Shown: positions 54,771 through 60,902 of the stretch, piece by piece
How positions within the stretch are numbered: the stretch's first letter is position 1
How the letters are laid out: every line of letters begins with the position of its first letter
Source: JAUNQW01 sp043424615
GTDB taxonomy: Bacteria > Bacillota > Bacilli > Lactobacillales > Carnobacteriaceae_A
Length of the DNA stretch: 64,000 nucleotides
Assembly (NCBI GenBank): GCA_043424615.1
Contig: JBHWOX010000025.1
Span: forward strand, 41,299-105,298
Direction: 5' to 3'
Program-made: the position numbers and the translations under genes
Notes under the pieces: generated by a model
Told to the model about the DNA's origin: nothing
Seen by the model: only the letters and a program-made list of their open reading frames with translations
The model's database searches: none

Positions 54771-54803
54771 TTAATAACCGTAACGCTGGTTTGCGAGATA
54801 CAT
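54771..54803 (-). CDS. Micro-ORF B (10 codons) with consensus ribosome binding site
   Basis: ATG at 54803 reads MYLANQRYGY and stops at TAA. It is preceded by AGGAGGTGATCC, a full 12-base complement to the 16S rRNA tail, at an ideal 8-base spacing. It starts 21 bases after the stop codon of micro-ORF A. Too short for homology; it may be a leader peptide, a small signalling or toxic peptide, or only an mRNA feature. Its likeness to the start of some aldo-keto reductases is probably chance. Confidence 0.4.
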   Translation of the reverse strand: MYLANQRYGY

Positions 54804-54823
54804 ATGGATCACCTCCTCTTAAG

Positions 54824-54853
54824 CTAGACAACTAGACACGAATGACACCACAT
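54824..54853 (-). CDS. Micro-ORF A (9 codons) touching a terminator
   Basis: ATG at 54853 reads MWCHSCLVV and stops at TAG. GGAGG (54860-54864) lies 6 bases before it and directly touches the T-run of the terminator at 54865-54906, so translation depends on read-through. It contains two Cys, one Trp and one His. No gene follows within the transcript except micro-ORF B. Function unknown; expression unproven. Confidence 0.4.
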   Translation of the reverse strand: MWCHSCLVV

Positions 54854-54864
54854 GCACCACCTCC

Positions 54865-54906
54865 AAAAAAATAAAGCGCCTAACTCGAAAGTTAGACGCT
54901 TTTTTT
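54865..54906. terminator. Bidirectional terminator after metY and within the orphan leader
   Basis: Twelve-bp stem AAAGCGCCTAAC/GTTAGACGCTTT (54873-54884 with 54891-54902; one G-T type mismatch) with T-runs on both strands. On the minus strand it can end metY read-through and the short leader RNA that starts near 55032. Confidence 0.88.
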
Positions 54907-55032
54907 ACAAATTAAGGGTAAAGCAAGGACACTCACTGTAGGAAGAGACAATGAGGCGGAGGATTTTACGACCGATTTTCTTTTGTTTCCATCCAATCCT
55001 TTCATCTCTTTGCTGCCCCTTTATCTTTACTT
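54907..55032 (-). ncRNA. Structured leader or small RNA downstream of metY
   Basis: From the predicted start near 55032 to the terminator at 54906 the minus-strand RNA is about 125 bases. It can pair its ends (AAGTAAAG near 55030 with CTTTACCCTT near 54919) and form an inner arm (AAGAGA with TCTCTT, AGGATT with AATCCT), leaving a purine-rich loop with the tiny frame METKENRS. I checked by eye for lysine, SAM, TPP, FMN, B12, purine, ZTP, fluoride, Mn and T-box signatures and found none. It may be an unassigned riboswitch or an sRNA. Confidence 0.4.
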
Positions 55033-55038
55033 AATTAT

Positions 55039-55067
55039 ATTATAACTATCCCCTTTTATTTGCTCAA
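55039..55067 (-). promoter_or_regulatory. Promoter of the orphan transcript after metY
   Basis: Minus-strand -35 TTGAGC (55062-55067), 17-base spacer and perfect -10 TATAAT (55039-55044), starting only 10 bases past the metY stop. Strong match for a vegetative promoter with no ordinary gene in front of it. Confidence 0.7.
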
Positions 55068-55076
55068 GGATTTCCC

Positions 55077-56354
55077 TTAAATTTTTGCTAGGGCTTGGTC
55101 TAAATCAGCTATAATATCTTCTACATTCTCAATCCCAATCGATAGGCGGATAGTTTCAGGATAGACCCCTGCTGCCGCCAATTCTTCTTCGGTGGATTGG
55201 CTGTGAGTCATGGAGGCAGGGTGAACGATTAGCGATTTAGAGTCCCCCACATTGGCCAGCAGAGAAATTAATTGGAGGGCTTCAATAAAGGTTTTACCAG
55301 CTTCAAAGCCTCCTTTTACACCAAAGGTAAAGATGGAAGCTGCCCCTTTAGGCAAGTATTTTTCTTTGCGTTCATAATACTCACTCGATGGTAAACCAGC
55401 ATAGTCTACCCATTCCACTTTGTCATGATTTTCAAGGAATTGAGCGACTTTTTCCGCATTTTCAACGTGACGTTCCATACGTACATGCAAGGATTGTAAG
55501 CCTTGGGTCAAGAGGAAAGCATTGAATGGAGAAATAGCAGCACCCGTATCACGCAATAAGCCGGCTCGGACTTTAGTAGTGAATGCCGCTCCTCCAAATG
55601 CCTCCACAAAGGACATATCATTATAAGACGAATCTTTTTCAGCCAAGCCTGGGAATTTATCGTTTTGAGTCCAGTCGAATTGACCGCTTTCAACGATGAC
55701 CCCACCAATGGAGGTCCCATGACCGCCGATATATTTGGTCGCTGAGTGAACCACAATGTCCGCTCCATACTCGATTGGTCGGAAGAGATAAGGGGTTGGG
55801 AAAGTGTTGTCTACCACTAGAGGTAGGCCGTGATCGTGGGCAATATTAGCAATCTTTTCAAAATCAGGAATATCCCCTTTAGGATTACCAATGGATTCTA
55901 TAAAGACCAAGCGAGTATTGTCATCGATGGCTTCTTCTATTTCTTCAGGATGGTCTGAATTGACAAATTTAGTCTCCACCCCATATTGAGGAAGGGTATG
56001 GGTGAATAAATTGGACGTTCCCCCATATAAGCTGGTACTGGAGACAATATTATGACCTTGTTGGGCAAGAGCCAGAACCGCATAAGTAATAGCAGCCATA
56101 CCCGATGCGGTTGCTAAACCAGCCGTTCCTCCTTCTAAATCAGCCACCCGACTTTCAAAAGTCGCTTGGGTAGGATTAGTGATGCGAGTATAAATATTTC
56201 CTGCTTTGGTTAAGGCAAATTTTTCCGCCCCGTCTTGGGTGTCTTCAAAAACATAGGAAGTGGTTTGATAAATAGGTAGGGCACGTGATCCTGTTTCATC
56301 AACGCTTTGACCAGAGTGCACCGCTTTGGTTTCAAATTTATATTCTTCTGTCAT
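55077..56354 (-). CDS. metY: O-acetylhomoserine sulfhydrylase
   Basis: PLP enzyme that makes homocysteine from O-acetylhomoserine and sulfide. The 425 residues are longer than cystathionine gamma-synthases and match MetY: TKAVHSGQ at the start, YTRITNPTQATFE, the PLP lysine in HSATKYIGGHGTS near residue 208, and VGDSKSLIVHPASMTHSQ near the C-terminus. A T-box with a probable Met specifier lies before it, confirming a methionine role. The homocysteine it makes needs a methyl group, and the corrinoid methyl-transfer operon lies directly upstream. No metE or metH is in the window. Confidence 0.94.
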   Translation of the reverse strand: MTEEYKFETKAVHSGQSVDETGSRALPIYQTTSYVFEDTQDGAEKFALTKAGNIYTRITNPTQATFESRVADLEGGTAGLATASGMAAITYAVLALAQQGHNIVSSTSLYGGTSNLFTHTLPQYGVETKFVNSDHPEEIEEAIDDNTRLVFIESIGNPKGDIPDFEKIANIAHDHGLPLVVDNTFPTPYLFRPIEYGADIVVHSATKYIGGHGTSIGGVIVESGQFDWTQNDKFPGLAEKDSSYNDMSFVEAFGGAAFTTKVRAGLLRDTGAAISPFNAFLLTQGLQSLHVRMERHVENAEKVAQFLENHDKVEWVDYAGLPSSEYYERKEKYLPKGAASIFTFGVKGGFEAGKTFIEALQLISLLANVGDSKSLIVHPASMTHSQSTEEELAAAGVYPETIRLSIGIENVEDIIADLDQALAKI

Positions 56355-56392
56355 TTCTATTCCTCCTAGATTCTTCAGCTGCTGAATTTAAA

Positions 56393-56430
56393 TAAAAAAA
56401 TAGCCTCCACCTTTACAGTTGTAAAGGGTG
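56393..56430 (-). terminator. Regulatory terminator of the metY T-box
   Basis: Stem built on CACCTTTAC with GTAAAGGGTG (56408-56416 with 56421-56430, one bulged G) followed by TATTTTTTTATTT on the minus strand, 40 bases before metY. Confidence 0.88.
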
Positions 56431-56670
56431 AAGACTGCTCACGGTACCACCTTTATTCACCTTACTATCACTAATAAGGTCTCACAGAGTACGTTCCACC
56501 AGGAATTATACTCTTACTCTGTATCGGGAGTGGCCGGTTAAATTTTACTTTTGCTCAATCTAACTGTGCTCAAAGACCATTTTCATCCGTCCACTTCACT
56601 CACTTTCACCACACGCAAGCTCTCTAAAGAAGTTTCCTGATTACTTATCTTTTCATCGCTTTTCATATTT
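56431..56670 (-). promoter_or_regulatory. T-box riboswitch before metY, probable Met specifier
   Basis: The minus strand has the stem-I start GATGAAAAGATAAGTAATC with an AGTA box, the 3' side GATGAAAATGGTCTTTGAG, and the antiterminator T-box AAAGGTGGTACCGTG (56440-56454). ATG at 56578-56580 sits in the specifier position opposite the AGTA box and is followed by a purine. The TGGT of the antiterminator fits an ACCA tRNA end. Uncharged tRNA-Met should therefore switch metY on. Edges estimated by eye. Confidence 0.85.
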
Positions 56671-56682
56671 GAAATTAAAATT

Positions 56683-56711
56683 ATAATAGCAAGACTCTTA
56701 GCGCTTGTCAA
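56683..56711 (-). promoter_or_regulatory. Promoter of the metY T-box unit
   Basis: Consensus -35 TTGACA (56706-56711), 17-base spacer and -10 TATTAT (56683-56688) on the minus strand; a TATAAT overlaps at a longer spacing. The -35 lies inside the last codons of the activator gene, and no terminator separates the two units. Confidence 0.75.
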
Positions 56712-58101
56712 CTGATTGGTCAGCTGGCGGGAAATGAGTGGATTTAGCCAAAAGGATGTCAAAATTTTCAACAATGGTGAGGGGTAAAAATTTTATGTTT
56801 TTAACTAAATCGTCCACCAAATCATAAAGTTCTTGGCTCATCGCCACCATAAAACACCCACTTTTAGAGGTGTTGCCGACATAGTCAATTTTATCATGAA
56901 AAGCTTGGGGTAACAGCCCTACCTGGGTCAAGGAATCTGCTGACAGGTGTTTGCCGAACTGGCCTGCAATATATACTTTTTCAATGTCGTCCACTTGAAC
57001 CCCAGCAAAATCAATTAAAGATAAGACGCCTGTTAAAATAGCTCCCTTAGCCATTTGTAACTGGCGGATATCTTTTTGACTCAGATAGATTCCCTCCTCA
57101 GCATCTACCCATAGCGCTTTTTTACCTTCCACAAAAAAATGATGGAGGGAAGGATCCACTTGATCTGCTTTTTGAATATTGCCTCGGGGATGAATCAAGC
57201 CAGCCTTAATGAATTCACGAATTAAAGCCAAGACTCCACTCCCACAAATACCTAGAGGGGCTTTTTGGCCGATGGTCTGCAGCTGCAGCTCGTCTCCTTC
57301 AAAAGAAGCCTCCTCAATGGCTCCCACTTGGGCCGTCACGCCACAGGCAATCCCCATTCCTTCCAAGGCGGGACCTGCCGCACAGGAAGTAGCATAGAGC
57401 TGACCGTGGTGAGTCAAAATCAATTCGCCGTTGGTCCCGATATCAATAAAAAGTTCGGTTCCTTTCTTTTTATAGATGGCCGTTGACAGGATCCCTGCCG
57501 TGATGTCTCCGCCGACAAAAGATGTAATATTCGGTAAGACCACGACTTTTCCATCACCAAAAAGCTGCCAACCTAAGTCTTGAAAGTCCACCAATTTTTT
57601 CCCTTTAAATTGCAATTTATAAGGACTGCGAGCGATAGGAACGGGAGAAATCCCCAGTAAAATATGATTCATGATGGCATTGGAGGCAATAAAAACGCCA
57701 TAAAGATCTTGGGGAGTAAAACCGTTTTCATCCAACAGATCTAAAATTAGAGACTGGAGTTGGTCCAAGATTAACTGCTGAAGCTGGTCTAAGCCCTGCT
57801 CATGTTCGATAATATAAGACGTCCGGCTGAGCACATCATCCCCATAAGGACGCTGGGGGTTGAGCCCGGTTGTCGCATCCAGCTCTACCCCTTTATCATG
57901 GTCCACTAGGCTAACCGCCAAAGTGGTCGACCCAATATCTACCACCACACTCAAAAGCGGGGCGTCAGAGTCGCTTCGAGCAATCAGCTCCTGGTCCAAA
58001 TAAATGTCCTGCTCTTTTCGGTGAAGGACCGATTGGCTGTTAAACGAAGCCATGGCCCCATCCTGTAAAATTTCAAAATCTGCTGGCTGTGAAACGGACA
58101 T
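56698..58101 (-). CDS. Corrinoid-activation ATPase (RACo/RamA-like ASKHA), no Fe-S domain
   Basis: Such proteins (DUF4445/ASKHA family) use ATP to help reduce the inactive Co(II) form of corrinoid proteins to Co(I). The 467 residues have the phosphate-1 motif VVDIGSTTLAVSLVD at 53-67, NITSFVGGDI near 191, FIDIGTNGEL near 218, CAAGPALEGMGIACG near 240-254 and YIAGQFGKHL near the end. Full-length relatives carry an N-terminal [2Fe-2S] or C-terminal [4Fe-4S] domain; here only about 50 residues precede the ASKHA core and no such cysteine cluster is seen. It starts one base after the methyltransferase stop behind GGGAGGG and ends the four-gene operon. Confidence 0.86.
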   Translation of the reverse strand: MSVSQPADFEILQDGAMASFNSQSVLHRKEQDIYLDQELIARSDSDAPLLSVVVDIGSTTLAVSLVDHDKGVELDATTGLNPQRPYGDDVLSRTSYIIEHEQGLDQLQQLILDQLQSLILDLLDENGFTPQDLYGVFIASNAIMNHILLGISPVPIARSPYKLQFKGKKLVDFQDLGWQLFGDGKVVVLPNITSFVGGDITAGILSTAIYKKKGTELFIDIGTNGELILTHHGQLYATSCAAGPALEGMGIACGVTAQVGAIEEASFEGDELQLQTIGQKAPLGICGSGVLALIREFIKAGLIHPRGNIQKADQVDPSLHHFFVEGKKALWVDAEEGIYLSQKDIRQLQMAKGAILTGVLSLIDFAGVQVDDIEKVYIAGQFGKHLSADSLTQVGLLPQAFHDKIDYVGNTSKSGCFMVAMSQELYDLVDDLVKNIKFLPLTIVENFDILLAKSTHFPPADQSVDKR

Positions 58102-58102
58102 C

Positions 58103-59194
58103 CTATCCCTCCCGGTTAGAATCTAATGTTTGTAAGCGGTCATATTGGCTGTAATGGCGAGCTGCTTCCATAAAATACTCCACATGTTCGAGTGGGGTCG
58201 CAATAGGAAGGTTACAACCCGGCGCAATCGTGTAACCCATGGGGGTGTCATAGGCCTTATCGATGCTTTCTTTGACGGCCGCTTCAATGCTGGCCTGGTC
58301 GCCCCCATAGATGACATCTACGGGTGGAATATTCCCTGTTAAGGCCATTTTATCACCAAAGAAACGATTAGCTTCGGCCAAGTCAACCTCATTATCCACA
58401 CTAAAGGATGACAAGTTCAATTCTTTGATCTGCTCCCAAATAGCCTCTGTTTTTCCACAAATATGCAAGCTCGGTTTGCTGGCTGTCTGTTCATAAATAT
58501 AGTCAGCCAGTTCTGCCAAATAAGGCTTAGCAAATTTTTCAAATTGTTTAGGGGAAATGATGGCTGGGCTAGCAATTGGATCCCCTAAGGAAAAGCTGAC
58601 CCCATAAGGCGCAAAGGCATCCACACAATCTTTTTGAGCTTGAAGAACTAGCTCTAATAGGGCTTTGGCTTGGTCAGGTTTTTTAATAAAATCTTTCATC
58701 AATTGGGTGGTATCTCTCAAGTAAGCGGCAATAGTTAAGGGGCCTCCCACGCTGACACTCACTGAACTGATGCCTTCAGCTAATTGACTCAGGCGGTCAA
58801 CCACTTGTAAGTGGATCTGAATAGGCTCGGTGTCGACCACTTCCAGGCTGGCTAAATCGTCCAATTGATCATAATCGGTCAACACCGCCTGGTCAATGCG
58901 AGGAATATTATCAGCTGGATAAGAAACCTTGGCTCCCAATCCTTCCGCAATCCCATAAGAATTCGGCCCGGTTCCCAGACCATCCGATCCATAATGGTTA
59001 AAGACATAAACTTCGGCTTCAACCATCTTATCGACATTTTTATACAAATCATCCATCTGGCAGTCAATCATACGCGCTTTGATTTCTGTAGCAAAGAGAC
59101 TCACAGGCAAACGGTCAAAGGGCTTTCCTTCTTTGATGGCTTTTGATCGCTCTAAAGGGGTGAGTTGGTCAGCAGGATGTGGCTTTAATTGCAT
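58103..59194 (-). CDS. MtaA/CmuA-type zinc corrinoid methyltransferase (UroD fold)
   Basis: Family members move methyl groups between a corrinoid protein and a thiol or other acceptor, using zinc. The 363 residues have the UroD fold with the zinc ligands intact: H244 and C246 in SLHICGK and C327 in APGCNLP. The active-site GDPIASPAIISP near 204-215 is also present. True uroporphyrinogen decarboxylase lacks the HxC...C set, and no heme genes are near. It overlaps the short UroD gene by 10 bases and is followed by the activator after 1 base. Substrate unknown; homocysteine or a methylated compound are both possible. Confidence 0.87.
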   Translation of the reverse strand: MQLKPHPADQLTPLERSKAIKEGKPFDRLPVSLFATEIKARMIDCQMDDLYKNVDKMVEAEVYVFNHYGSDGLGTGPNSYGIAEGLGAKVSYPADNIPRIDQAVLTDYDQLDDLASLEVVDTEPIQIHLQVVDRLSQLAEGISSVSVSVGGPLTIAAYLRDTTQLMKDFIKKPDQAKALLELVLQAQKDCVDAFAPYGVSFSLGDPIASPAIISPKQFEKFAKPYLAELADYIYEQTASKPSLHICGKTEAIWEQIKELNLSSFSVDNEVDLAEANRFFGDKMALTGNIPPVDVIYGGDQASIEAAVKESIDKAYDTPMGYTIAPGCNLPIATPLEHVEYFMEAARHYSQYDRLQTLDSNREG

Positions 59195-59916
59195 GTTCGA
59201 TCACTTCCTTTTAAGTTAAGATATAAGACTTGGCCGGGCCATAAGTCTCCCGACCGATCCAAGCGGCGGCTATAAATAGGACGGTCTCCCTCTTCACTGA
59301 AGGCTCCTATCTGATGGAGCGGTTGGACGATTTCAGGTCCGACAATCACAGGGCAGGGGCTAGCGTGTTGGACCTGACTTAAGAGACGTAAACAAGCAGG
59401 ACCATAAACCTTTTGGTAAAAAGAAGGACCAAGCAAGTCTAAACTGGCAAAAGAATCAAAAAAATACAGCTGATCCACTCCCACTCGGCCTAAGTCACTG
59501 GCTAAGTCGGCTTGTTTTTCAATGATTTCTGCCATAAGAGCCTCTAAAAGCTCTGGCTTTTTCAAACTTAATTTAATGGTCTGCTCAAAAGGCAAAAGCC
59601 CTTCCAACACATTAAGTATGCTGGGAAATTTATATAAGAGAGGATAGCCGGCTGTCTTGATTGAGCGAGCGGCTTCTATCAACCGCTCAAACACAGCTGC
59701 ATCCCAAGACAAGGGTAAGGCGTCTTCTAAATCAGCAGGCTCAGAGTAAAGGCTGACCGTCACTTTTACTCCCTGGCTGGGGCTGTAAGTAAAGTCCACC
59801 CCTAAGGCCTGATAAAAAGGCGTCCAATGGCCAGGCAAGTGAACCTGCTGGCGCCCTTTTTTATTTTTCTTTTCCATGGCGCTTTGAATGATCGTCTCCA
59901 GCTCTAAATCATTCAT
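59185..59916 (-). CDS. Short UroD-fold protein without zinc ligands
   Basis: The 243 residues align with the middle and C-terminal part of the neighbouring methyltransferase: ADLEDALPL with DLDDLASLE, a shared KKPELLEALM/KKPDQAKALL helix, and FASLDLLGPSFYQKVYGP with IASPAIISPKQFEKFAKP. Where the neighbour has LHICG it has VIVGP, and the last zinc cysteine region is missing, so zinc catalysis is not expected. About 100 N-terminal residues of the fold are also absent. Start at 59916 is 5 bases after the corrinoid gene; the stop overlaps the next start. Possibly a partner, substrate-binding or non-catalytic subunit. No frameshift is evident. Confidence 0.7.
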   Translation of the reverse strand: MNDLELETIIQSAMEKKNKKGRQQVHLPGHWTPFYQALGVDFTYSPSQGVKVTVSLYSEPADLEDALPLSWDAAVFERLIEAARSIKTAGYPLLYKFPSILNVLEGLLPFEQTIKLSLKKPELLEALMAEIIEKQADLASDLGRVGVDQLYFFDSFASLDLLGPSFYQKVYGPACLRLLSQVQHASPCPVIVGPEIVQPLHQIGAFSEEGDRPIYSRRLDRSGDLWPGQVLYLNLKGSDRTCN

Positions 59917-59921
59917 GATCC

Positions 59922-60587
59922 CTAACCCGCTAACGATTCAATATTTAAAATGTTTTTTAGCATGTCAACCACTTCCGTCGCTGATTCGGTGTAACCGTCA
60001 GCCCCAATTTCATCCGCAAAGGCTTGGCTGACCGGCGCTCCGCCGACAATGACCTTATACTTATCCCGTTGACCATTTTCATTCAGCATTTCGATGAAAC
60101 GGCGACTTTCAGGCATGGTGGTGGACATCAAGGTTGATAGGGCGATCACATTGGCATTGTTTTCCTCCGCAGCTTGGAGAAAGGTTTCCAGAGGAGTGTC
60201 TCGTCCCACATCAATCACCTTGAAATTCCCAGATTCTAACATGATTTTAACCAAGCCTTTTCCAATATCATGTGTATCCCCTTCTGGTACGCCTAAAACC
60301 ACGGTGCCTAAGTATTCATCAGCTGTTTTAGGGGGGATATAGCTTTCAAATTGATCAATGCCGGCCTGCATAACGTCCGCACATAAAATCAATTCTGGGA
60401 TATAGTATTCTTCTTCATCATAAAGATCACTGACTCGCATGATGCCATCAATTAAGCCATCAATTCCATCATAAGTGTCATAACCAGCGTCATGGTATTC
60501 GATGACCAAGTCTTCGATGATTTCATCTTCCATAAAAACCACTGCATCAGATAATAGGGTCAATAATTCTTCCTTATCTCTCGCCAT
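59922..60587 (-). CDS. Methyltransferase corrinoid protein (MtaC/MtbC type)
   Basis: Carries a methyl group on a B12-type cofactor between methyltransferases. I start at MARDKEELL (60587) behind AGGAGG; an extension to 60608 would run through that site. The 221 residues have an N-terminal helical cap (1-90) and the B12 domain with the lower-ligand motif DTHDIGK (H106), IDVGRDTP, LSTLMSTTMPE and VGGAPVSQAFADEIGADGY. First gene of the four-gene operon. No cobalamin synthesis or uptake genes are in the window, so the cofactor presumably comes from outside. Confidence 0.9.
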   Translation of the reverse strand: MARDKEELLTLLSDAVVFMEDEIIEDLVIEYHDAGYDTYDGIDGLIDGIMRVSDLYDEEEYYIPELILCADVMQAGIDQFESYIPPKTADEYLGTVVLGVPEGDTHDIGKGLVKIMLESGNFKVIDVGRDTPLETFLQAAEENNANVIALSTLMSTTMPESRRFIEMLNENGQRDKYKVIVGGAPVSQAFADEIGADGYTESATEVVDMLKNILNIESLAG

Positions 60588-60823
60588 GTCTTTACCTCCT
60601 AGATACATTCATCTCTATCTTATTCATCCTATCAAAAAACACGAACAAACCGCAAGCCAACAAAGATCTGCGGCTCACTCTCCTAGTCCTTGTGGTTTTA
60701 ACCCCTTATATCCCCTATCTTACCAATTTTACATACATTATTGTTTATTTTAGGGAAATAATTTGAACTCCTCGCCAAAAACGGATGGCTCTTATTCAAG
60801 AAAAGAGTCTTTTCAAACCTTAG
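60588..60823. other. Intergenic leader of the corrinoid operon
   Basis: About 240 bases between the corrinoid gene and the purH terminator. On the minus strand I see a short hairpin (CCGCA/TGCGG, 60650-60673) followed by TTTGTTCGTGTTTTTTG, which could be a weak attenuator, and A/T-rich stretches that may hold a promoter. I checked for the cobalamin riboswitch B12 box and for SAM and T-box motifs and see none. No ORF with a good start. Confidence 0.4.
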
Positions 60824-60880
60824 CCAAAGAAAAACTCCCCTAGAAATCGTCCTTTTAAAAGAAGTTTCAGAGGAGTTTTA
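60824..60880 (-). terminator. Terminator after purH
   Basis: Stem AAACTCC/GGAGTTT (60832-60838 with 60873-60879) with further pairing inside, followed by TTTTTCTTTGG on the minus strand, 23 bases past the purH stop. Confidence 0.75.
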
Positions 60881-60902
60881 GCGTGTTTATCTTATATGTG
60901 TA

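Noticed and set aside
54771..54803. Micro-ORF B as the remnant of an aldo-keto reductase (MYLAN start)
   Set aside because: Ten residues only, with a clean stop and no further homologous sequence after it.
54804..54820. Fragment of a 16S rRNA 3' end on the plus strand (GGATCACCTCCT)
   Set aside because: It is simply the reverse complement of a perfect Shine-Dalgarno site; no other rRNA sequence flanks it.
58103..59194. Uroporphyrinogen decarboxylase (hemE)
   Set aside because: The HxC...C zinc set, the corrinoid neighbours and the lack of heme genes fit MtaA/CmuA methyltransferases instead.
60588..60823. Cobalamin riboswitch before the corrinoid gene
   Set aside because: AGGAGAGTGAGCC was considered, but the B12 box AGCCAGGAGACCTGCC and the aptamer core are not there.
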